Shown: positions 22,404-34,860, counted from the stretch's first letter. The stretch: 64,000 nt of DNA from Sycobia sp. Sy_11 (GCA_018907035.1 JACCIC010000142.1:1235001-1299000), one strand, 5' to 3'. The notes: generated from the sequence alone by a model not told the origin. Program-made: numbers and translations.

Positions 22404-23221
22404 TTACAAAGAACTTTTTCTAACGGAGTCACGAGCATAGTTCTTTCGTCTATCGTCCAACCGAGTATTATTTTCTGCAAAATATAATGATAAATACTTT
22501 ATATTACTTTTTATTCCGTAGCAAAACTCATAATAAAGTTCAGTGACTATTAATAAGTTTATAGATAGAGACTGATAGTAATCCTTATCAGCTAAATTAA
22601 AGTGCAATACGTTTCGGAATTTCTGTATGGATGAAATTCTTGTGCATCCGGTAATATACAACTAACTTTATGTACAATGAAACAAGTTATGCTCGCAGAA
22701 AATCATTAAGCCATGCCTTTAACTCAGCACATAGTTGATACAATACAATTGACGGACCTTGTTTAATTCCGATGAGAGAAATGGCCATTCTGCTCTTCGG
22801 AAACCTTAATTACGTACATAGATCAGTTGCAGTAATATGCTCCTGTGAACATAGATCAAGTAAAGTGTAACATTCATTCTTATTTGGATTGTAATCAAAT
22901 ATATAAAAAGCTGCTGTGAATAAAAGTACCTATGCTGACTTATGAAAAGGTCCACGCGCATTATACTTTTTTGTTCCGGTAGCAATGTTTATTTTTCAGT
23001 GTAATGCTGGGTATGTTGTGCAATTTTTCTTGATACTTGAAACAAACTATTATTTTTTCGTTGGCATTTCGGACATATAAGGAAATTGCAATTTCGCGTA
23101 CGATGTCCACTTTAAATGTAATTAAACCATTTAATTCACAAACCTTCTGCATAAGCAGTGGCAACATAAGTTCATCAAATTTATCATACAAATACAATAA
23201 GATACATGGCTTTCTCATCAT
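22404..23221 (-). pseudogene. coding-like minus-strand fossil, unidentified
   Basis: I do not recognise this. From 23221 down to 22961 an 86-codon frame has a protein-like composition (DKFDELMLPLLMQKVCELNG, KIIVCFKYQEKLHNIPSIT). Further down, other frames read DYNPNKNECYTLLDLC and SLIGIKQGPSIVLYQLC (about 22900-22710). The segment NIPSITLKNKH loosely recalls RWD domains, but I cannot support that family. It may be an old pseudogene or exons of a host gene on the minus strand. Confidence 0.3.
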
Positions 23222-23509
23222 ATGATAAGAAATTGATTTATTAATTTTCCGTATTTATTATTGTTAGTGTCCGTATTATTTTTGAAGATTTAGCGTGAGT
23301 TCGATTTATGCAATATTTTTCTAAAAATAATTTCAGTCACTTCAAATTTATTTCCCCTGTTTCTTTGGCAACATGTTTTGCTCACCAATTTCCATTTTTA
23401 CATTTAGTTTTGGAGTCAAGTAATAGTGTACCCAATACACTAGTAAGTTTTCAGCATTTTTTTTGCAAAATAGGAGGTTTTATTGTGAAAACATGGTTAT
23501 ATATACATC

Positions 23510-24040
23510 ATTAAAGTATTTCCATCAATAGCTATAACTTTGTTCCACCATACTGGCAATTTATCAATTCTGGGCGAAAAGACTTTCTCGTCTTTCGAGC
23601 TAATTTTTAATTCTATCTTCTGAACCGAAGCATATTCCCGTAAGAGCGTTCTGCATTGATCGAAAGTACCAAGTCTGGATTGTAAGGCGGGTGCGGCAGA
23701 ATTTCCGACCTACTATTTTCCAAATAGATTCTGTCCAAAGTGGCAACATGTGGCTGAGCGTTAAAGGGATGAAAAATGATGGACTCATGACTGGTTTTAT
23801 ATTCTGGTCGTTATTCTTCGCAATCTTCGTCTCAAATATATAAGTTGTGTTCGATACAGAAGTCCTTTGATAATTGGACCACTCAGCAGCACACCACTCG
23901 TTGTATACGATACCTTTTGATCCCCCCATATACAAAGAATAAACTTGTTTACGTGAATATTTCTTTTCACTAGCAAGATACAGCGCATTTCCAACAATTA
24001 CTTTTGTACGCAATACCTAATTCATCCCATATTTTAGTAA
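23510..24040 (-). pseudogene. mariner transposase C-terminal remnant
   Basis: On the minus strand the readable pieces are YSRKQVYSLYMGGSKGIVYNE (the strand between the first two aspartates), TQLIYLRRRLR, LPHPPYNPDL (the start of the third-aspartate block), SMQNALTGI and PVWWNKVIAIDGN-like sequence at the end. The pieces lie in at least three frames, and the catalytic blocks are damaged. The N-terminal half and clear TIRs are missing. Confidence 0.65.
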
Positions 24041-24478
24041 TATCTTGAAGTAATTTGATTAAATTATATAATTTATTGTTAATACACATATGTAATCAAC
24101 GAACGGGTATTAGGAGTTCTTTTAGTTGTATAACATGCAACGGCCAAAAACATGGCCGCGCGAATTCATCGCGACCGATATAAAAATCACACTACACAAA
24201 TATACCGCGCACACACGAAATAAATTAAATAATAATAATTTATTTCTTTCCGTAATATAAACTCTCGATATGATTAAAATTATAAGTTATATCAATATTA
24301 AATATAAAGTCAAAGTAATAGAATACACGAACATTTAACAAAACGGAAATTAAATTAATATATTATATTATATAACGCGATAAACATATCGAAAGCGGGC
24401 AAAGGTCACGACGTCTACTGTAGAAGGTAGTCGACGCGACCGCCGAAAGCCGAAACGTAGAGAGAGAATGCAATAGAT

Positions 24479-24518
<40 letters not shown>

Positions 24519-25059
24519 TCTCTACCACTAAGCTTAAATCCGAAAACTACGTTAGAGGGAATACACTGCGCACGGCGAGAGAGAGCCGCATCAAGTGTAT
24601 TAGGCCGGCGGCAGCTATCCCCCTCTAATACATGCCGCACGTACACTACCTTACTCTTTCGTTGGCCAACAGCGAATATTGCGGTAGGGAAACGCGCAAG
24701 TTTTATACTGGCGCGCGTATTGCAGCATATATTACGGGTGTTCTAAAACGAATTCACCCGCTACATTTAATTAATATAATTAATTAAAATATTATTCACA
24801 CCGAATATATATATATATATATATATATATACACGTGCGCGCGCGCGCGCGTGTGTCGGTGTGTGTGTGTGTACACTATTATACGTGTATCAAATGATGT
24901 TTGTACGCAGTAATCGACTGAATTGTAATTATAATTGCGAAAATTATCGTTAATATTAATTATTATTATTATTAATATTATTATTATTATTATTATTAAT
25001 ATTATTATTATTATTATTATTATTTACAAAAAAAATTTTCGTTACACTCAATAACCCCG
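24041..25059. repeat. simple-sequence-rich stretch
   Basis: (CT)n at 24481-24526, (TA)n at 24808-24830, alternating GC/GT at 24831-24874, and (ATT)n with ATTAAT breaks at 24957-25023. A GC-richer segment at 24380-24770 has no gene I can name. Confidence 0.7.
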
Positions 25060-25640
25060 CCTACGCAATAATTCTCCTTCCGGTTCGCATACCCGACGCG
25101 TTAGGACCGCGTTCCCCGACACGGTTCGCTCGCCCGGGGGGGGGAGGCGTCAAAGGGACGGGCAGGAAGGGGCCGGGTCACCATTTCAACTCGAGGGAGA
25201 TTCGGAGCCTCTCCGCAGAGCTCGTCGCTGTGCGATACGCACTCAGTGAGTAGCTACTGGGGATGCCGAGCGCGGGCCCTGGCTGGCAGCAGATGTGTCC
25301 TTCGAGCCGGATGCCGACCGCGTGCCTGTTGTTGTTCTGTCGAGTCCACGCCCGCTCTTCGCCGTTGCCGACGTCTCTCTCGATCCGACATCCGCGTCGC
25401 TCTCCAGACTCCTTTTTTCCTTCTTCTCCTCTTTATCTCTTTCTCTTTTACCTCTTTCTCGGGTTGACCTTCTACCGCTCTTCAACCTCTCTCCTCGGTG
25501 GCCGACAGCGTAGTTCCGCGCATCTCACAGTTCGTCGGGGAAGAAGAACGGGTTATGGGGGGGGGGAGATACGGCGGCGGCCGACGACGGCGGACCACGA
25601 TTGGGACGTACCGAATACGGCCCCTTGCACGCAACAATAT
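25060..25640. other. GC-rich block with pyrimidine-rich run
   Basis: It contrasts sharply with the surrounding AT-rich DNA: many CpGs, G-runs at about 25137-25147 and 25557-25567, and a pyrimidine-rich run at 25390-25500 on the plus strand. Several frames are open, but none shows a recognisable domain, and the openness follows from base composition. It could be a promoter with a first exon of a host gene, or an LTR. I see no decisive mark for either. Confidence 0.4.
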
Positions 25641-28139
25641 AATAGTATTGGGTTTGTAATCTACAAATAACAGAGGCTCTTAACTATATCTTTTTACAAA
25701 ACAACAAAAAAAAAAAAGAATGGTTCTCGTAAAAACTTTTATAGAGAAACTTTTTAACATAAACATTACAATTCTAATCATTTTCTTCTTATAATTAACA
25801 TTTTTGCTGCTTTTTACTTATACAATCTTTCACATTTTTTAAAATTAACAATAGCTCATTAATGTGTTATTAAATGACTGGAGAGAAAAAAATATAAATT
25901 AGTTTTTAAGTCTCAAATCAGGCTCAAAGTCTCAATTTAGGTTTATAATAAAAAAGGAATCTGACGTGGTTGTACACAAACCTTACCGGGAGTTGCTTAT
26001 CTTTCTTAATTTTCTTTTAACATTTGTCTGTAATACAATTTTATAAGTCAAATTGAATCAAACAAACCAGTTGGTTATTCTTTAGCAGTGTTGAAATAAT
26101 AAATGATGATTAATTTATATGGTCCTATAATATTGAATGGAATTTAAAAATATAATAATAGTTAAATAATATGAAAAGTAACTTAGAAATATCTTTTTCT
26201 GTATCATCTACGATATTTATACCGTGTAGCCCTCATCCAAATTTTTTCTTTTTCTGGATATTTTCATTATAGAATAATCGGTACATTTATCAGTATACAA
26301 AATCTCTGATTTTTTAAATAGTTTCGTTTACAAATTCGTCATTTCCTGATGTAGTCATAAGTATTTTATAAGTATATAATAGTCGGAGTTATTTGTTACA
26401 ATATTTACAATGACGAGATACAATTTAAATCAGCCTGCCATAAGTATGTATACTTATCAATTACAATCTTCTTAATCTTTGATTTTGTGCAATTTATCTA
26501 TTTTTACATTTCCATAAAATACAATTTTTTTTTTTGATTGTTGAAGCTAAATTAGAATAAGAAAATTATTTAGGAACAAAATTTAAAAATTTTTTTTTTA
26601 TAAATGTGTTATTCACACAGATTTAAGTAGAAAATGCTCAAAATTTACATTAACAATCGTTCATCAATTAAAGTCTCTTTTTTTTCTTCATTAATTGGTT
26701 CTAAAATATTTCTCTGAAATCAGCTTAATTTGCATCTTGTAATCTAAAGTTTGTAATAAATTTCTTTAAATGATGAAGATCATGATAAATTAAAGGTTTG
26801 ATTCGTTGTTCCAGGAATTAAACCTCCATGAGCACCAAGATTGTTTTCTTATTTTTTTTTGGTCATGAATTAAAGTTTCTAAATCTGTATTAGCATATAC
26901 ATGAACTGATCGTCCATGAATGTAATATCCATAATAATCATAAGAAAAAAATAAAAGTGCTTATTTTTTTTTTTGCATAGCATACATCTCCAACATTCGG
27001 TATTCTAGATTTTTTTTATGTATCTTTCATAAATGTAATTGAAATAATCTACTGTACACAGTAACAAAACAAAAAAGAAATATATATATACTAAAGATCC
27101 AAGTCCAAATCTTAATGGAAAATTTTCCTCATTCGCTTATTGATTTTGAGTTTGATCAAAGAAATAATTCTTGAGTTGTTGGCACTCAATATTTAAACCA
27201 ATAATCTCTAGAATGTAAAGTGTAAAAATACTTCGCAGAGTCACATTAATGTTCCGTCTGAGTTTGAATTTTAAACCACTCATTAGCAACAAAATATGTT
27301 CTCCACTACTTATTATCTCGAATATCTTGTGTGCGCAATTCTCCAAATTCAATGTTAATTAATGGAGAATATATATGACCATCATATCTATCATTTTGTA
27401 CTTTCCTATTTATTATTTTATCTTATTTTCACTTTCTCTATCATTTAATCTTTACTTCACTTTGTATCCTATTATTTATTATTTATTTTTCTATCCTTAT
27501 TTTATCACTGTTCATTTTATCATTAACTGTTTGTCCAGTATTATTTATTATTTATTATGTTTTTTTTCCCACTAATTTATCATTCATATTTTATCTTTGT
27601 CATTTATGTTTATCTTTACATTTATCATTAGTCTATTTATTTTATCATTATTCATATACATATATATCACTACTCATATTTTGTCCTTTACTATTTATTT
27701 TATCTTTACTTAATCTCTTATTTATTAGTGTATTTCATTACTTTATTCATATAGTTATCTTTATCTTACCACTATTCGTTATTATCACTATTCACCGTGT
27801 CCTTTATTATGGATTATTTTTACTTAAATCTCTTATTTATTATTTCATCTTTACTTTCACTTTCTTAAATGTATCTATTATTTTTATCCTTGTCGTATCA
27901 TCATTCATTATGATGATTATCTTCTTTACTTTATAAGTATTCTTTTTTTTTCTTTCGTTTTCATTCATCAATTTTTTTCTTTATCATCATTCGTTATAAT
28001 CTGTTATTGTACTGTTTACTGTTATCATCATTCTCTTTACTTTTTATAATTCTCCATATTTTTAGCTTTATTTCATACTTATTCATTATGTTATTTTTAC
28101 ACTCAGACTATTATATCAATGTTTTTTTCTTTTTGTTTT
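25641..28139. other. AT-rich DNA, possible minus-strand fossil
   Basis: 27360-28140 is a T-rich, TTATT-like low-complexity run. Between 26200 and 27350 the minus strand gives protein-like pieces (KKSRIPNVGDVCYAKK, YDYYGYYIHGRSVHVYANTD, NLGAHGGLIPGTTNQTF) broken by stops and A-runs. I cannot assign a family. Confidence 0.3.
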
Positions 28140-28378
28140 TTATTGCGTTAGTATCTCTCGGTACTCCCATCCATGCGGTGACATGGGTTAGGACCTAACC
28201 TTGCCGTCCTGTCAGCAGACGGTTATTCGTGGCGTGGGGTGGTATGGGGAAGGACAGTGTCGAGCACAAGCCGTGATGGCGCGCGCGAGCGCCTTAAGGT
28301 TTTCATCTTCGTGGGATGGCGCGCGTGCGTGGTCTTCTTTTTCTCTGGACAAGTCGGCGCGATGCCTTGTGACTCGTC

Positions 28379-28381
<3 letters not shown>
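28140..28381 (-). repeat. LTR-like fragment beginning TGTGACG
   Basis: Read on the minus strand from 28381 it starts TGTGACGAGTCACA, directly against a (TA)n tract (28382-28424). It matches the fragment at 53058 in several blocks, such as GCGCCATCCCA and GCGCCATCACGGCTTGT. It is GC-rich compared with its surroundings. No internal domain follows, so it may be a solo or truncated LTR. Confidence 0.55.
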
Positions 28382-28428
<47 letters not shown>

Positions 28429-28778
28429 TTCTTTAATATTTATATATAACTATGTACTTTTAGAGTATATTTTTCTATATTTCTTAAAATGAATATTTTT
28501 TTACTATAATTGTTTAGTTCGAGGTTACAACATAAATATACTTTCAATACTCTTTTACCGATAATATTAATACTTTTTTTGATGAAAAGAAAACATTGGA
28601 AAGGACAATATCACGGTCTGTAAAATAATAAGTAATATTTCTATTTGATCTTCGCACATTACAATGACATTGAAAGAGTAGTATAAGACTAGATATAAGT
28701 TAAGTCAATTGCAAATTCTAGTACATTTGCATCCGAAAAATATAAAGTTTTCTTAAATATACCTATGATTATTTGCAG

Positions 28779-28985
28779 TTTGAAGGAAGGAAAAAATCAT
28801 CTCATTTTCAATCTAATGCTTGAAAATCTGAACGATTCTAATAATATTATAGCAAAAATTTTGAATCAGGCCATGATTGCTGGTATTGGATACACAAAAA
28901 CGAATTATCGAAAAAAATTTGATATATGTTTACCTACTTTTAGTACAATACTTGAAAATTTTCAAACGAGCATGAAGTATTTAAG
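28779..28985 (+). CDS. EXT2: exostosin-2 (EXT2/sotv) internal exon
   Basis: EXT2 works with EXT1 in the Golgi to polymerise heparan sulfate chains. This 207-base exon is bounded by an acceptor (TTATTTGCAG, AG at 28777-28778) and a donor (AAG|GTATGT). The translation keeps the order of the exostosin domain: GKNHLIFN, then AMIAGIGYTKTNYRKKFDICLP, matching the family's NHLIFN, GGGF, YR-GFDV-IPV pattern. It differs from most animals at usually conserved places: the MLPGG loop is replaced, GGG reads GIG and FDVSIP reads FDICLP. It ends two bases into a codon, which fits the exon at 62389. The exon could belong to the true gene or to a fast-evolving or decaying duplicate. Earlier exons were not found upstream. 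Confidence 0.8.
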
Positions 28986-29159
28986 GTATGTATAGAAAAA
29001 TATTTATACATCAGAAATTCTGTCTGCATTGCTTATTCCACTCTCCCTGTCTCTCTCTTTCTCTCTCGCTCTCTTTCTTTTAGTGTTCCTCTCTACAAGG
29101 GTAATATATGTGGGCAGGATTTATTTAGCATCCTATTCAAAGTTTACCCTCGAACGTTC

Positions 29160-29310
29160 TTTTCGATTGTAGTTACAATCACATTTCACGGGTCACGGTA
29201 AACTTTATGTCCAAAGGTGCAGAATGGATCTGACAAGGGATCCCTCTTGTCACTTTTGTTACACAGAGGATGAAACCCGTGAACCTATTTTGTGTCACTG
29301 TTGAAAAATG
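29160..29310 (+). pseudogene. LINE C-terminal cysteine-rich fragment
   Basis: The plus strand reads VTGHGKLYVQRCRMDLTRD followed by PSCHFCYTEDETREPILCHC. This is the C-x2-C...H/C cysteine-rich tail found after RT in R1/Jockey-type ORF2 proteins. Only this tail remains; it is preceded by a (CT)n run at 29040-29090. Confidence 0.65.
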
Positions 29311-29484
29311 TCTGAAAGGAGCTAGCAGTATTTAATGGCTACATGCTTGGATGTGGAAGACATCGGGGCCAGCATGGTAAACAGAATATTTTTGTTCTGG
29401 AAGGCCTGCCGATTATAGCCGCTGATGGTCTTAGAGAGGGTTTTTTATATGTACTGGGTCCGAAATGCCCAACTCCGTACTTAT

Positions 29485-30420
29485 ACAAATAATAATTTTT
29501 TTTTTTATAGAGGAGGAGAAAAATCCTGTATGGATCCCGGAGCCAGTCCACGGATATGTGAAAATCACTAACTCAAACGCATACCCACTAAAACACTACC
29601 TCCTCGGTGAATTTCCTCGACTGTTTCCCGCAGCTCTGAAATAACTGCAAGCCGAAGTCGGTAGGTGTGCACGGAGGAGACCTCCCCTCCGTAGTTCAAC
29701 TCCCTACCCCGGAAACCGCCGTTAGGCATTACTTCGGGGAGGGGACCAGGATGTTCGCTTTTGGGCACCACCAGATCCCAGCATAATAGAAGAGTCGAGG
29801 GAAGGTCCGCCTTCTTCCGTCAGAAGATATATGCGACGAAGTAGGCAGTTCATTTCCGATGTGTACCGGTTGGAGAGCATCAGGGAGACGATGCCGTCCG
29901 GGATAACTCTTCTAGCATGTTCCGTCAGTAGCGCCCTCTGCTGCTTCCACTGCCCGCATACAAAAAATGTATGATGGGCATCGTCTTCTATGGATCCAAA
30001 GTATATAGAACCTGGATTCGCGACTTTGCCCATCTTGTGTAAGTCTTCCTACATTGACCATGACCATGCAAAGGAAGGTCGCCACTACTGGTGCCTTGTC
30101 CGCCGACCTCCGAATATGTTTCCAGAAGGTGAGCTTCGCATCTAGCCATCTCATCCAGAATGGACCTGTTCTTCAAGTAATCTCCGATGATCTGGAGTAG
30201 GTACCTTGAAGTCCTTCTACAGTTCCCCGAGCAGGTCTGTCCACCTAACTCAGTTAAAGGCGTTTTTGACATTAAGTGGAATCAGAAGACACACTAGTCG
30301 GGAGAAGTGGTTCCCCCGCTCGAACGTGGTCCTGGGCACAGAAAACACTGTGGAAGCATTCTACAGTCAGAGGCCTTGTGTTCCTGCTGCCCGCACTGGA
30401 AGCAGACCACCTAAAACATC
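29485..30420 (-). mobile_element. R1-clade LINE family alpha, copy 1, minus
   Basis: Its 3' UTR (29510-29690 on plus) matches 39570-39760, with GAGGAGAAAAATCCT, GCATACCCACTAAAA and GTGTGCACGGAGGAGACCTC. The 3' end passes into an A-run (T-run 29491-29503 on plus) and then AAATAATAAT. ORF2 remnants are LLQIIGDYLKNRSIL (RT finger-palm), DAKLTFWKHIRRSADKA (thumb) and the tail DAHHTFFVCGQWKQQRALL. A large deletion removes the YADD region, and the 5' part is missing beyond about 30420. Confidence 0.78.
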
Positions 30421-30739
30421 ATTATTAAGATGACGTATATTAAATTCAATTATTAACAATAGCTATAGACAGGAGTATATAAATCAGGTATAGTACTACA
30501 AATGTTGAACAATTTTACTGTGTATTTTTCTATCAAATAAAGTATCCGCTTTTCTATTAATGCTATGATTAATGTTGCATGTACAAGTAAGTTTTCTGCG
30601 TTTGTCAAAAGATGGCGTCACCAGTGGATCTCGGATAGAAATTTCATATATTTGTAGGCCGTGTATCTGTCAATAACTTTGCAGCATTATATTTGAGCGT
30701 TTATTACGTGTCATTTATTTTATAGCGAAAAATCGTAGC

Positions 30740-30965
30740 AAGTTTCCAGCCAAATAACGCCATTGTACAACAAGCTCTACTTCTATTCTTTAATATGAGA
30801 AAAAGTGCGGCCGAGGCCTATCGTTTGCTTATGGGACAGAACCTATTAGTAATCGACGTGCCGCGAGTAGTTCAAATGATTCAACCGTGCTGATTTTGAA
30901 GTTGAAAACAAGATTCGCTCCGGAAATTAGACGCTAAAAACGTTGGTATTCGTTCAAAATGTTTG
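30740..30965 (+). pseudogene. mariner transposase N-terminal remnant
   Basis: The readable pieces FNMRKSAAEAYRLL and, in another frame, NRRAASSSNDST and VENK-like residues match the helix-turn-helix region of the transposase at 17356 (FNLKKSAAETHRLL). Nothing of the catalytic domain follows. Confidence 0.6.
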
Positions 30966-31079
30966 AACCTGAATGCCGTGCGATTTGAATTAAACGTAGA
31001 ACATCCTATACAAAGCGCGAGGAACCAATCCAATCAAAGCAGAAACGAAATATTCACATAAATAAGGACAAAACCAATA

Positions 31080-32745
31080 TATTAATAAAATTACAATGAC
31101 TTCAGAGGATAACACACCTTAAAATAAAGTTGAAAATCCTCATACTAATAGGCTACAAAATAAATTGAAAGAATTAGTAAAAGAATGAAAAAAATCTTAT
31201 ATTAATGATATTACGTTTAAACATTTAAAATGCAAAAATGGCATAATAGCAAAATACTATGGGGTTCGAAAAATTCACAAAGACCAATTGATCTATAGAA
31301 TGTTAATATCAATTAATTTTCCAACATACAAGATTGCAATATTTTTATTAAATATATTAGTTAAGATAGTTAAGAAAGCCAACTCTTATGTTAAAGATAG
31401 TTTTTATGAAACATTAAAAGATATTAATATTCCGAATAATTATAAGATGATTTCATTGCATATGGTATCTTTCTTTACGAATATACCATTCGACTTATTT
31501 CAAGAAATTATAGAAGAAAAAAGGCATAAATTAGTACACACACAAAGTTAACAGAAGATGAATTTATTAAATCAATTCATTTAGTTTTGAATAACACAAT
31601 TTATCGTTCCAAAATCATTTTTATTTTATTAAGATATGGTTATCCGATAGGATCATCTTTATCACCGGTCATTACTAATTTGGTAATGAAAAAATTAGAA
31701 AATATTCCATTCAATAAGTTGAATTTTCCACCAATTATCTATAAAAGATATGTTGATGCCATCTTTACAATTGTACCAGCAAGATGTGTAGACGGTGGAT
31801 GTTGTTAATCCATCCATGTTAGAATTAAATATACAAAGGAATTAGAATTAGACAATGAATCAAGTTTTTACGAGGTCAATGTTTTTAGAATTAGTAGTAA
31901 CAGAGTAAAATTAAATTGGTACAGAAAAGCTGGATGTCAAGTAGGTTGTTAAATTTTCACAAAAACCATCTAATCGGAAACAAGATAGGTACTGTAAAGA
32001 GAGTCATCGACACAGCAATCATATTATCACACAAAGATTTTAGAAAAGATAATCATTAACAATGATTATCTAATAGACTTTATCGATAAAATGATTCCAT
32101 AAGGAGAGGATCAAATTTATAATAGTACTAAAGAACGTAATATGTAAAAGAGGGATAATAATAATAAAATCGTGGTATTACCATATGTAAAAGGATTATC
32201 CGAAAGAATTGGAAGTACATTTAAAATACATAATCTTCATGTTTACTTTAGAAACAATAATAATATCAGGTACCTATTTAATAATTGTAACGATAAGGAT
32301 GATAAATGTTTGAAAACAGGAGTGGCATACAAAATAAATTGTAAAGATTGTGACACATATTATATTGGACAAAAGGGAAGATACTTAAAACGAAGAATAT
32401 ATGAACATCAATGTAGCTTACGAAACATCTATGGTGCATTCGGGCTAAAAGAACATAGTTTATATACGAAGATTATTACATTTTAACTCACATCATCTAT
32501 TCTGAAATAAGATAGGTACTATAAAAGGAGTTATCGATAGATCAATTAAATTATTAAACAAAAATTTTACAAAATAATTTAAAATTAGGAAAAGAAAATT
32601 CATTAATAATGGTTATTCAGAAGACCTTATAATCTAAATGATTGCAGAGCAAGTAGATAAGATTTATAATAATGCTCGAGAACATAATATGGAAAAGAGG
32701 GGGAATAATAACGAAATTATAGTATTACCATGTGTTAAATGGTAA
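31080..32745 (+). pseudogene. Penelope-like RT and GIY-YIG pseudogene
   Basis: Penelope-like elements encode a telomerase-related reverse transcriptase fused to a GIY-YIG endonuclease. In order: MISLHMVSFFTNIP (the core DVVSLFTNIP block, with the catalytic D replaced by H, 31447), YGYPIGSSLSPVITNLVM (31633), YKRYVDAIF (31740, the YVDD block reading YVDA), then KINCKDCDTYYIGQKG with LKRRIYEHQ (about 32333-32412), the GIY-YIG domain with its conserved R and EH. Stops and frameshifts separate the pieces. The tail 32480-32745 partly repeats sequence from 31960-32160, suggesting a small internal duplication. The active-site changes make it clearly dead. Confidence 0.88.
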
Positions 32746-32754
32746 AGTAATTTC

Positions 32755-33200
32755 AAAAAACATAATGAAGTCAAGAAGGTGGGTATTCTATAAATATTCT
32801 ATCAATAAAATTAAAATGGGGATAGGGTATATAAAGCAGCTTGCTGGGTTGTTCCTTGTAGTTTAATTCTTGAGGATGAACCGTAGCAGTGCGAAACGTT
32901 GGACACCAAAGGACAAAATAAGGTGGTGGAGTCAGTCAGATTATCATTTACTAACATAGAATACAGTTTATTATTTTTATTATTTTCATTTTATTTTATT
33001 ATTTTTTATTTTATTATTTTGATTTTTTAATCCAATTATTTTTAGTAATAAGATTTATTTTAGATTCGGGGGTGATAATGAATAAGTCCATTCTAACTGT
33101 CATTTGATCTAAATGTATTATATTATAAAGGCTGTAAGACGCACAAAAATATTTATTTATTTTATTTATACTTAATTCTATCAATGAATTCATCTTATGT
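32755..33200 (+). mobile_element. Penelope terminal region
   Basis: It contains GGGTATATAAAGCAGC, the hammerhead-like motif at 32869 and the AT-rich terminal block shared with 1271-1560, 51240-51560 and 62690-62870. The matching piece at 51100-51560 has the same three parts in the same order. Confidence 0.72.
32869..32904 (+). ncRNA. hammerhead-like ribozyme motif, copy 1
   Basis: CTTGAGGATGAAC-CGTAGCA-GTGC-GAAACGTTGG follows the hammerhead plan: a CUGANGA-like core (first C changed to U), stem II (GAAC/GTGC, one mismatch), then GAAAC. Penelope-like elements are known to carry hammerhead motifs in their terminal repeats. I cannot confirm the stem III and stem I pairing by eye. Confidence 0.5.
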
Positions 33201-33484
33201 CTATAGAAACGGCATATCAATACTTACAAGATCTTTTATAAGTAACACTTGTATTTTTGAATCTCTCTGTCTAGTCTTTACTAAGTTTTAGGCTATTATT
33301 CATTTTATTGATTATTGTGAATACACATGTTCTGTAAATGCTTTGAGAGAAATAGTCCGGCAATGCGACTCTAAGAATATGTGTGACAATTGACAATTTC
33401 CTATACTCTAAAAACATGTATCCACCGAGACCAACCGGGAACTATTATACATATATGCTTGACTGGCAGTCTTACACGGCTAGG

Positions 33485-33880
33485 TACAAGGTGTGATCAA
33501 AAAGTAATAAACTGAATTTTGAAATTTCGTGGACTGCATATGTTCAACGTTTGATTTTTTTATTTATTGTAGGTATACTTGTTACTATGTTCAAAATTTC
33601 ATTTATGTAGCATTTTCAGTTTGTTTGCGAGAGGCATAAAGGTTAGATGTATTTTGCCTGTTTGGCGATTTTCTACTATTGAAAATAATGGATCAAAGAA
33701 TTTGCATTAAATTTTGTATACAAAAGGGAATGAAGTATTGAAAATAAACACTTGAAATATTCACAGTGACACACTGTGAGGTCCTGTTAATATGTAGGAC
33801 ACATGATAAAGTCCTCGTGACCGATTTAGTATTTTTCCTTATGTGTGAAGTGCGAGTGAAACTCAACTTTGTGGGCTAGT
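33485..33880 (+). pseudogene. mariner-type 5' remnant
   Basis: It begins GGTGTGATCAAAAAGTAATA, like the ends of the mariner family at 47256 (TGATCAAATTTGACACC). An ORF start MDQRICIKFCIQKGMKY follows near 33689. Only the N-terminus is left, and it is frameshifted within 20 codons. Confidence 0.5.
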
Positions 33881-34530
33881 AAAGGCAACGTACTACGTTG
33901 AGCGGCTGAACAATTCTTATTCTTATTGGTTAGGCAGATGTGCAACCTTCATCATCTTTACACCAGGCTTGTAAATTTTTATAATTTTTTTTTCTATTTT
34001 TAAATTCCCTGATAATTTATTAATTAATAAGCATTTTTTTATTTTATTTCAATTTCTAATATAAATAATAATTATCAATATGAATTCTTACGATAACTAT
34101 TTAAAAAATTATAAATTATTCTAATCTATTTTTCTATTTCTTTTCATTCCGGCTATCTATCCTTACCATCTTTTATGAATATAACTATTTCTTTTTTTAA
34201 CCATAATATCCATAAAAATTATAATAGATATTTCTAAATATTGTTTGAATACAATTCTCCTGAATCTTCTCCGATCTAAACATTTCACTTTATTAACTAT
34301 TTAAATTCATTCAACATATATTACCAGTTTGCGTCTTTTCACTGGTTTCAGCGACAGGCACAATTTTGATAAAAATCATCACCAGGCAAGGATGCAGGAT
34401 CTTAACTACATCTTCACGAAATAAATAATAATAATGTTTCCTTCTCCATTATAATGTTGATATCTAACCATCTCATAAAAAAACGAAATAAAATTTAAAC
34501 AACGCCTACAAGAAAAAACTAATTGTTTGC

Positions 34531-34589
<59 letters not shown>

Positions 34590-34591
<2 letters not shown>

Positions 34592-34860
34592 ATGCCAATT
34601 CGTTGTTTGGAAGTGTATAAGTCAAGAAAAACTTCAATAGCTTCCAAGAACAATATCAATAAGTTGGAAGGATTTCTCCAAGTCTATAATTCGATATGCT
34701 CACAAGCAAGGAAACTAACTGTATTTAAAGCAGGATAAAACAACTCTGAGAAATCGAGAGCGAGCTCAGAAGCATGATCTTGATTATAGATATCATTGCG
34801 CAAACTTGATTGTGGGTAAAAAAACTTGGACATAAAAGGCCTTTTCTTATCAGTAGTATT
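34590..34860. repeat. direct repeat flanking BEL/Pao relic, left
   Basis: GTTTGGAAGTGTA, AATCGAGAG and CAAACTTGATTGTGGGTA recur in the same order and orientation at 37355-37600. The two copies bracket the BEL/Pao coding remains. They could be LTRs or duplicated internal sequence; no clear TG/CA ends are visible. A (TA)n tract (34533-34586) lies just left. Confidence 0.5.

Noticed and set aside
23336..23447. Possible plus-strand exon with AG and GTAAGT borders
   Set aside because: The translation (PVSLATCFAHQFPF) does not resemble EXT2 or any family I know; splice-like borders alone are weak.
25263..25670. Open frames in the GC-rich block
   Set aside because: All frames are open because of composition; serine/arginine-rich translations with no family match.
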